From: Colius striatus | Taxonomy: Eukaryota > Chordata > Aves > Coliiformes > Coliidae | Reading direction: 5' to 3' | DNA: 64,000 nt | NCBI RefSeq assembly: GCF_028858725.1 | Contig: NC_084790.1 | Coordinates: 5,710,001 to 5,774,000, forward strand | Shown here: positions 55,054 through 64,000 of the stretch, piece by piece | Numbering within the stretch: position 1 is the first letter of the stretch | How the letters are laid out: each line of letters starts with the position of its first letter | Notes under the pieces: generated by a model | What the model was told of the DNA's origin: nothing | Seen by the model: the letters and a program-made list of their open reading frames with translations, nothing else | Databases searched by the model: none | Made by a program: the position numbers and the translations under genes

Positions 55054-55099
55054 ATGCAAATTAAGTAGTGAGTCATATAATTAAGTAATGAGTCATACA
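55054..55099 (+). promoter_or_regulatory. Octamer motif plus two tandem AP-1 sites
   Basis: ATGCAAAT (55054-55061) overlaps a 20-bp unit repeated twice (55060-55079 and 55080-55099; 18 of 20 identical). Each unit carries a perfect TGAGTCA, at 55069-55075 and 55089-55095. This is a candidate enhancer about 1.2 kb past the KAT7 end. Confidence 0.5.
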
Positions 55100-58000
55100 G
55101 ATATCCATAAACATCTCTGGGTAACCAAATGATGAGACGTGCTCGGTTTCACCCACAGTTCATTTGTAGCAACTGCAGACTTGCAGGTGTTCTATTCTGT
55201 ATGGGCAGTCTGAAGCCAACATAAAAATCAGGATGCTACCAAAAAGCCAGTGCTTTCAGCAATTTTTCCGAGATTGATGACACCTTGCCTCCTTCTTTGC
55301 TCATTTATAAAACACTCAATTGCTCTTAGCCTTGACCTAACCTAGGGATAGATAATGTATGTCATTCAAAGCCCACTGGTAACCCTACAGGGTTGTTTGC
55401 TGTAACAGACCCATAGTAACCCTGGTACAAACACAAATGCGACACAAGGCTGAATGAGTAGAGAGACAGACCTCTTCACCTCTATATCCCAGAAACAAGA
55501 ACGAAAAGTCATTAAATCAAAGATTTTGAGTACCAATAAAGGTGAACAGTTGGAGCAGAGACAATCTCTAAAGGAACTGTCTCTGAAAGGCCCAGGTTAC
55601 GTGCCTGAAGTTAGAGGTACCTACCAAAGAGCAAGCCAAAGCCATGTCTTCCACTACTCAGTCTTGATGTTTTAGCATCAAACCCATCCCTTTCTCTGGG
55701 GGCCAAGAATGAGTTTTTCTTGGTTTGGATGTCAGCTAATGCACTTGTCATTTACATTGTCCAAAAAGTCTGGAATTCAGCAGAGCCAGAGTTAAAACTC
55801 CTTTTGCCTCTGCTGTCAGCAAGGGAGACACAGCCCTTTGAAAGCTTCAGGGGTGCAGCTGTACCCAGCATATGTACTTCTGTAACAGCATTGTTTCCTG
55901 TGGAGTTTGTTTCCCAGAGAACTTGCCATGACTTCTGCCCCTCTGCTTAAACTCCAGCTACCCTGTAGCTGCTTTACTGACAGCCTGTAACTTTCCCCCT
56001 GGCCCACTTTGCCATTTCTGGCTCTCCGGATGTCATTGTTACAACAACTTTGCTTCCTATTTTTGTCTCTATTAAAGTACAGGTGTGATAGCACAGAACT
56101 GCAGACATATATGGTCATACGCTTTCCAGAGCACCCACACTTCTCTGCCTTGGATCATGCACTGCTAATCCAGGGTTAAAGCTTTGTGCTACTGTATTTC
56201 AGGTTGGACAGAGACAAATAGTGTGGACATACCCTCTGCTCTTAAACTCACAAGTTTTCCAGCTTCAGGAAGCTGAACTTAATCTAGTTAGTGCATAACT
56301 TGTTTATTCAAGAATTCCCCCAAACCACTCCCAAATTTCTTCATGTAGTTTAAGATTTCACAGCAAGAGGGATTCTTAGCTCTTGTGCCAACTAGTGTAG
56401 GCACTGCTTGTCTGGATCACATCTAAGATCAGTTGAATCCAATAATGTGCCTGACAGGAGTCAGAGGTTAGTGTTCAAGGTTAATGACTGCCTCAACAAG
56501 ATATGTCATCATCAATTATGGTATCTACATACCTCTTAAAAAAAATATATCTGTAAATTATGTATCCTCCTCAAGTCTTCAATTATGGTTTAGTGATGCA
56601 TTCTGAAGCCAACCAGGGCCCTGCCTTATCCCTGCTCATCCCAGTGTCTATCAGAGCACCCTTATGCCTGCTTTAGTAGTGTGCTATCCCAAAACTTCCA
56701 TTGTCCTTGTGAAATAGACATTAGTAAAAACACAAAATACTTCAGCATCTCCCCCTTCTCATCGTTGAATCCAGAGTCTGGAAGCACGGTGGATAATGCT
56801 GACCACGAGCCCTGCAAGAAGCTCTCTCAGTAGCAGTCACACACTGAGCTGCTGCTCCAGCCTGCCAGGAGCGAGGCCAGGGCTTCCTCAGTGTCTGCCA
56901 CCCAAAAATGCTCCTTTGACCTTGGACAGGACTAAATTATTTTTTCCTCTGAAGGAAAATAAAGCTTCCAGCATGGAAGCTTTCCAAGTTGAATGTCTGC
57001 CTGGGGCGAGGCAAGTTTTTACAGTTAAAACCCCTAGAATGAGAATTTAAAGTGGGTGCGACAACAGACTGCAAACTACTGCCTTCTATGGAGAATGGTC
57101 TCATTTGCTCATCACTCATCACCCTCTGTGCTCTGGAGATCCAGTTTTTGCTAAGGAGTAAGAGGGCTCCAAGGCCTGCTGTTGCATGAACTTCTGCTTT
57201 GCAGTGTGGGAGAAACCTGTGACAAGGGAAATGAGCAGAGAACTTGCTGCCACTGTTGCCTCACCACCAGCTGGTTAGTCTTAACCCTGCACTTCACTGT
57301 GCTGGCCCCAGTTGTAGTGCTCCAGTGTTTGTAGGGACTGCACCGAACCATATCTCATGTGATCCAAATCTCTCCATCTTTCACCCATTCTGTGCTTGGA
57401 CCATTTCATCTGGCAGACCACAAGGCTCTTCCTCAACAGGTTTTTTTTTCCCAGACTCCTGCAATCTTGGTAAAATGACAGTTTTCACTGCAATGAGGCA
57501 AATCGATGCCTTTTTCTCCTTTCTTCTCAGAGCTCTGTGTACATCTCCAGGAACTGATGCATTGCCACTGTTCCCTCTCCCCAGATGAGCACGGGCAGTT
57601 CTGCCGGCTTTTCCTTTTGGATGTGATTGTTTAGGGCAGGATGTGGTGGTGTTGTGGCCACTCTGAGGATCTGCAGGGAAGGAATGGGTGGTTGACATTC
57701 CTATAAAGAACACTAGAGGGGAAGAGACAGCAGGGAAGCAGGAAGGAAAGGAAACTAAATATGTAAAATTACTTCAGTTGTTTCTATTGTGATGGCTGTG
57801 CAACTCTGAGCTTAGTTTAAACCCCTGTAAGACGGTCCATCTGCCAGTAACTCCGCCCTCTTGTTGTTCCACAGCTATGGAAAGAACAAGAACACCTACC
57901 TCTCATACCAGCTCCTAGACAAGGGGAAAAGCAACTCTATTTTTGAGAGCATCCCCTGTAATTAGGTCTGCTTTTTCCCCTCTCCCCTGAGCTCCTGCCC

Positions 58001-61000
58001 ACACACCACAAGAAAATACTCAGACACAAGTCTGGGATGACAGCAGAGGTGTTGCAAAAAGGGAGAAAACAAAAGGAAAAGAAAACATCCCCAGGAAGTA
58101 AGTAGATCTGAAAGGCTCTTGCAAGTTTTTTACAATGAAAGTTTTTGAATTTGGAGAAAGCTGTTAAACTGGACTTGACACCCTTCTCCAGTGTCATAAT
58201 TAATTCACCTGCAACGGCGATGCCTAATTTGTACGTATATCCACAAGCTACACAAATTATAATAGTCCTAAATTGTTTATTAGTAGTAGGAGGTAAAATT
58301 AAGATGAGGTCCTGGAGGTAGGTTATCTATTCAGTTACTGATAGAAATGAATCAGTGAAAGAATGAATGTGCTGAGCTATAGAAGGCATGAGACAATTGA
58401 CAGTCTTGAGATGACAGTACGCTCTAGCACTTCTCAGTTCCGTGGGAGTGGCTAGAAGAAAGCTGACTGAATGGAGGGAAGTGATGGTGACTTTCATTTT
58501 CTTTGTATTCGGTTCCCCTGGCTCTGCCATAGCTAGTGTTTTCAAGTAGAGATTAGTGAGTAGTCTGAGTTAGGGCCTATAACTGAGCTCAACCTTGAAC
58601 ACAATAACAGGTATTGCCAGCAAGTGTAGGCGGTCAGGGAAGGTGTATGCCTGTCAGCTCACTCTAAGCCATGAGCTGATCTCAACAAGGACTTTCAGTG
58701 GTTTCCCATACCAGCTGAAGTGTTCTCCAGAAGGATGTTACCGGTGCAGCTCTTGGTTTCCACAACTTGCATGAGATCAGTGGGTTTCAGCTCTGCTGGG
58801 CATTCTTTAACTGTACTAACAGAAACTCACCATGTCATATTCTGTTGGCAGATTATGAGACCATTCATATGAAAAAAAGCCCCCGAGGAGCAATTCACTG
58901 CTTCTCCTGAGACAAACATTGCCAGAACTGCAGCCCAGGGAGAGGAGGCGGCAAAGGCAGCTTTAGATCCCATTTCTGTATGAGATGGGCAAAACTGTTC
59001 TAACAATATAGATTTGTGCAGGCTACTGATCAAATTACTGGCACAATCCAACACCCTGCAACTTCTCATCTCTGCAGTAAAAGAATCCTCTGGCATTTTT
59101 TTGTATGAGCAGCACTGCCACTGATTTTGTACACAGAGCTCTCCTGTTATGCCAGTGCTGAGTCCTTGATCCCTTCTCAGTGAATTAACCTCAGCTGCAT
59201 GTCCCTTCTGCTTTTACCAACCTCTTAATGTCAGGTTAGAGATGAATACTGCATGGGGAAGTCTTGGCTACTCAGTGTAGTGGGCTGTGTAAGGCTAATG
59301 TTTAGAAACTAACTACTAGTCATTTGGTCTTGTGGTGAGTCAAAGAAAGAAAGGGAATCACCCCCCAGGTCTGGAGGTAAAATGGAGAAGCAGTGCACTC
59401 TAATGTGAGACCATTGGGGCATTTTGCATGTCTTAGTGGGATGCAGCACCCTTGCTGGGAGCTCCTGGTTAGCAACTACAAATCCCATCTCCCCACGGCA
59501 TAATTCCTAGAGTGGAGCACCAGCTACTTTCCTCTGGAAAACCAAAACCTCAAACCCACTTTAATTTCACTCCAGAACTGGGTTCACCTTCTAGCTCAGC
59601 CATTGATTGTCTAATTCTGGCAACTGCTCCTTCTGTGGAGGAGTCACAGTCTGTAGCGAGGTGTATCTCAGCAGAGGTGTTTGAAGTACAAATTAAGGCA
59701 ATCACAGCCTTGGTGTGACCAGGGGCCAACTGCACAGCTGTGCAGCTGCAGCCCTTTAGTGCAGCATAGTACCTGCCACACTAGGCAGGGCTAAAGACAG
59801 CGTGAAGGTACCACCCACTCTTCCCAGGGCTCCCCCAGTTGATGCACACCTGGGACATCTTCATCTGGCTGCACATGCTCTCACCACTCTGACCTGAGGA
59901 CAGTTTCTTGGGCAAGAGAAGCAGACACAGGAAGCTTCAGTCATGTTTCTCCCACCTCAGTTTGACCCCTTGGAGCAGCCTTAAAGAAACAGAATGTCAG
60001 TAAACCATGTTTGTTGGCAACTACACTGTGTTCCTGATGAGCTAATATGCTGCATCAAGATCTTTGTTTGCTTTATGTCCCACTGGGGAGTTTTCCATGC
60101 AGACCAGCCACTCTCCTTCCAGGGAAACAAATCACTTACTGCTTGAGCCAGTCTGTTTATCACCTCATGCTGGCATTGGAAACCAGCAATCAGAGGCCTA
60201 TAAGCAATCTCTCTTTGACAGGCTAGCCCTTGTGTGAACAAAACAGTAATCAGATGGGGAACAACAACAAAATTCAGTGACTGAGTTTGATATGGGCCCA
60301 TGCAGCTACTCTTCTGACCGACTTCAACACCTTGGGAGCTGCTGTTTTAGAGAACAGCTTTGCTACACTTGGCTATGCTTTGCTTCCAGAAACACACAGA
60401 GATGAGGCTTGTAGTCAGTAGGCAGTAAATTAATACCTAGCTCACTGTTTTCTTGTGGTTAGGTTTTCAGTGGTCCTTTGCAGACAGGTGTTTGTGTCTT
60501 TTCTAGAGTAGGAAAAAGACCAAGTTGAGGTTGACTTACCTGATCCTACATCCACTTTCCAAGGACAAAGAGAGACTCAAAGACTCTTTCAATGTTGTCC
60601 TAGACCACGTGTAGTCATTTACACGAACATTCAATTAGGAAGTGATTGATATTCACACTGCCTCATGGCATAAAGACACCATGTATTAAAATCACCAGAC
60701 ATCAGGACAGATACGTCTGTTAGAAAACAAAACGCAGGTGGAACTGGGTTAATTTGCGTGTGTCTGTTAACCTTCAGCAAGCTCTTCTTTGATCAGATAT
60801 TGCTGTTGTCTAACAGTGAGAAGATACTATACGCAGGTCCCAAAAACCTGTATCTTCTTTTCTTTGTGTTATTGTTTGTTTGTTTGTTTAACTTTGTTAA
60901 TTTGGCTGATTCAACCACACATCAGTAAGGATTTCTGTAGTTCCAGGAAAGTCCATAGAGTTGGAAGCAGAAAGGTTTTGCTGTTTTGTGAAGATTTTGC

Positions 61001-61479
61001 AATTTCAGATCACCTGTTTAAGCTCACCGTGACAATTCCTCTCTGGTTCCCCATTAACAAGCAGACACTTGGAAGGGGGCTGTGACAAATCCATTTCCCA
61101 GATGAATTTGATTCAGAGCACATTTAAGCATCCTAAAATCTGTCTCCCACCCACCAGACGAGCGATTTATGTGTTACAGCATTATGCTGACAGTCCAGCA
61201 GTTCCTCTCTGCTCACATACTGCCTTGTTTTCTAGAATCACAAGCAGTTAATTAGAAGGATCTTAAAAGTTCCTGGATATTTTATTTCCCTCAGTTAAAT
61301 TTGGTAATTCATCACGCTCAGCCAGTAGAAGGGGCATTGCCTACGTGACTGGATCCAAGCATCCATCTATCTATATACTCTGAACAAAAATAACCGTTCA
61401 CATTCAGGGATATTTGGTTTGCAGGATGGGCACAGCGAGAGTAACCACTTCTGCACTGTCCAGCGCACGTTTGTAACTA

Positions 61480-62060
61480 TCACCAGCTTCAGCGGCCGTC
61501 GGGGGAGACTCGCACTTTAGGAGGGCACTGACTCACTCCTAGAGCACTGCCTGGTGCTTGGGAGAAAACCTCGGGTTTGGCACAGGCAAATGGCCGAATG
61601 TAACAGAGGGCTTCACCACTGTGTGCCCTAGTCGCTCCGTTTTCACCACAGGTAACTCTCTTCTTTCTTCTTGTCCCCGGCTATGAGGGGTGTGCCTGCT
61701 GCCCCCACAGCTCTCGGGCACACACACCTATTTCTCTCTCGTCCGGGAGGTTTCCGCATTGTCCCCGGCCCTCGGCTGACCGATGGAGCTGCGAGCTGCG
61801 GTCCCTTCAGCCGGAGCCGGGCTCCCTGCCCCGGGACGGCACGGGACGGCCCGTAGATGGCACTGGGCTTCCACCGCCGGCGCCTTGGCCACTGCCCTGC
61901 CCGGCCAGGGCTGACCCAGCTTAACCCTTGGGCTGCGGGCAACACCCCCGGCCCCGCTCTTCTTGTGTCACCTCTTGCCAGTGGGAGTGGGTGGCGAAAG
62001 ATGTCACCGGTTGGCTGCAAATTTTCATTCGTTTCTTCTAATACCGCGCCGTGCACTTGG
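61480..62060. promoter_or_regulatory. GC-rich, CpG-containing patch of unknown role
   Basis: Unlike its AT-rich surroundings, this stretch is rich in CCGG, GGGACGG and CGCCGGCG. It could be the promoter or first exon of an unrecognised transcript. No start site, donor or family motif could be fixed. Confidence 0.4.
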
Positions 62061-64000
62061 TGAGGGAGCGCTGTAATAATCTGCTGCCTGCAGTATGTGC
62101 GACCGGCAACAGGAGGCTCTCTGCCTCCTGCACCAAAAGGGACTTGGAGGTTCATCAGTTCAAGCCAAGATCCTCTGGTTTTGAAGTTTTTGCTAGACCT
62201 GCCCCAGAGCTCAAGTGTCTGAAAACAGTGCTCAGAATTTTCCTCTTTTGGAGAAGGATTCTCAGTCAGAATATAGGATCTGTTACCGCTCCAGCAGTTA
62301 TGGTTTTCTTATTTCCATTTTGTTAGCACCCCAGTGCCCTAATTAAGATAGACTCCTGTACCACTATATGAACCAGCAGTGACACATGCTGTGGGATGTG
62401 CAGGTGTCTGTGCACTGGTGCTGGGAGGTGGGAGAGAGCTGACATATCTCCCAAAGGACCTATGTCTTCTCCATGAAGGAATAGATGGCTTTTTTCTGTT
62501 GTTTTTGCTGTGACCAGCTCCAAGCTGATGTGCTGCATGTTGTTGAAAATCTGGTTCTGGCTGTGGGCAGTAAACCCTGTGGAAAATTTTAGCCTTCCGG
62601 CCGGAAGATGACCACTAACAGATTTCAGAGGACTCTGTAAACTGGTCCGGAGCTTGAGGGACTGGTTTGTGACAAAAGGCTGAATCAGATGGTGGGGAGG
62701 GGCTGATACACGTTGTTGGAAGATGCCCAAGGAGGGAGAAAGACTTTTTAAAGGACATAGAGAGGTAAGTAGAACCAATGGGATAAAAGAGAGGGGAAAT
62801 ATAGGATGACTGTCACAAAAAAACATGAGCCCTTTAAACCTTTGGTATGTTCCTGTAGCCCTGCAAGAAATCCTATCCCCAGAATCACCAAGAAGAGACC
62901 TGAGGAAACTCTCTGCTCTTGGCCCCAGAGATGAGCTGGGTAGGCCTCCAAGAGCCTTCTCTTCCACTGCCTTTCCTGTTATTATTTCTGTCATCTGGGG
63001 GACAGAGTGGGGTCTGCTTTAGAGCAACAATGCAAACCTGTGCTTTTGAAAAATGAGGCTACACTGTTGAGAGTGGGAATTACCTGTAGCCAGGGTTTGG
63101 GCTCCTCACTTGCCTGAGCCACAAGCTGCAGGGGCTCTGCTTGAGGTGGCTGGTGCCCCTGGGCTGAGGCAGACGGGCCGTGGCTGCTGTAGCCTCAGAG
63201 CAATAACTCCTCGGCAGCGGCCTGCAGATGAGTGGTGAGCACAGCATCTCTAGTCCACATGTTTCAATTGACACATTGATGAGAAAGGTGCAAGTCAGCC
63301 ATGTGGAGTTCAGCCATGACTTTGGCCAGCTCCAGAAGAGGACTGGCCAGTGGCTGGACCATTAGCTGGGATCTCATTGACTTTGCCCCCCCACAGATTA
63401 CCTGTACCCCACCTTAGTCATGTCATTCCGTTTCAGTTTCCCTGCCTGGTACACGATTTCACACAGTCCTCACTACCTTAATTCCTGTGTGACATCTCCT
63501 TCCTCAGTAATCATCAAATCAGACTTTTTTTCCAGTGCAATGGTTTTTTATTTCTGTACTTTTCCTGCCCTGGGAATGAATTCCTCCTGTGCTTCCACCT
63601 CAGCTCCCAGCAGGAGCCCAGCGTTGGACAGCCTGGTGCAAAATGCCTGTCCTAAAGCATTCTTTGGGGAAAAGGGCTGGATGGAAGGAATGAAAGGATC
63701 TTACTCTGAAAGTCCTCATTGGGACATACACTTTTCTTACTGACAAGGGCCCCCTTTAGTGTTTCCTGCATCTAATAAAGCCATATCACTGTAAAACAAG
63801 TTTGCCACTTGAGGTTACAAGCTTTCACTCCCTTTGCACCATTATATCCAGACCCACAATCCATATTGCTGCTGGTTTTGACCTGCCCCGCTTCTAGCAT
63901 GTGCAGATTTACCTCAGTCTGAGGGAGAGAGAGGTGACACTGGAGACCTTATCCCTGCCTGGTTTTGCAAACCTGCATTCATGTCTCGTGATGTGGTCAC

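Larger units (their letters stand above)
53881..64000. other. Downstream region; no gene recognised
   Basis: 10 kb without a recognisable exon, CR1 copy or RNA gene. It contains an octamer plus AP-1 tandem motif (55054-55099), a GC-rich patch (about 61480-62060), an AATAAA at 63774-63779 on the plus strand, and a few orphan open frames, the longest at 62323-62994 on the minus strand. Confidence 0.55.

Noticed and set aside
60874-60892. TTTG repeat as a microsatellite
   Set aside because: Only about four units; too short to be notable.
62780-62850. FKGLM in the minus-strand open frame as a tachykinin-like motif
   Set aside because: A tachykinin needs GLM followed by G and a basic cleavage site; here FFCD follows, and no precursor structure is present.
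63420-63743. A 107-codon plus-strand open frame ending just before an AATAAA at 63774
   Set aside because: Length is within chance, no domain or upstream promoter signal, and AATAAA is common in this base composition.

Overview
This is a stretch of bird nuclear DNA. The evidence is a set of CR1 retroposon 3' ends of the kind typical of birds (the tail motif resembles repeated ATTCTATG), compact vertebrate introns with GT/AG borders, three GC-rich promoters, and three multi-exon genes whose translations match known vertebrate proteins almost residue for residue. As far as I recall, the gene order SLC35B1 - FAM117A - KAT7 is the same as on human 17q21.33, so this is a conserved block. I could not tell which bird it is.

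Layout. Bases 1-3297 are the 3' flank of SLC35B1. SLC35B1 (minus strand, 3298-7064, 9 coding exons, 324 aa) encodes the ER nucleotide-sugar-transporter-family protein described as the ER ATP/ADP exchanger. Its GC-rich promoter (about 7065-7510) carries a perfect ER-stress response element and a palindromic NRF1 site. FAM117A (minus strand, 8864-29355, 8 coding exons, 421 aa) follows tail-to-head, and a candidate poly(A) signal for it lies only about 0.5 kb upstream of the SLC35B1 start codon. Its 12.4-kb first intron holds most of its length and several CR1 pieces. The FAM117A promoter has five evenly spaced CCAAT-type boxes. An 11.6-kb intergenic stretch (one CR1 copy, no gene seen) separates it from KAT7.

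KAT7 (HBO1/MYST2; plus strand, 40942-52204, 15 coding exons, 611 aa, same length as I recall for human) is a complete MYST histone acetyltransferase with all zinc ligands, the acceptor lysine K432, the acetyl-CoA loop and the catalytic glutamate E508. All exon junctions join in phase. FAM117A and KAT7 are divergently transcribed but about 11.6 kb apart. The KAT7 GC-rich region spans about 39.96-41.9 kb. It contains four CAAGATGG YY1-type motifs plus one related ACATGG site, a perfect CLEAR/E-box palindrome and eight same-orientation ATTGG boxes in intron 1. The reading frame upstream of the KAT7 start stays open and contains two in-frame ATGs.

Bases 53881-64000 lie downstream of KAT7 and contain no gene I can recognise. 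There is a GC-rich patch near 61.5-62.1 kb and some orphan ORFs. In mammals TAC4 follows KAT7, and I found no tachykinin signature here.

I found no mobile element other than CR1, and no tRNA, rRNA, CRISPR or virus-like gene. Nothing in the window looks like a wholly new system. The most checkable new points are regulatory: the ERSE of SLC35B1, the CCAAT arrays, the YY1 cluster and the possible N-terminally extended KAT7.
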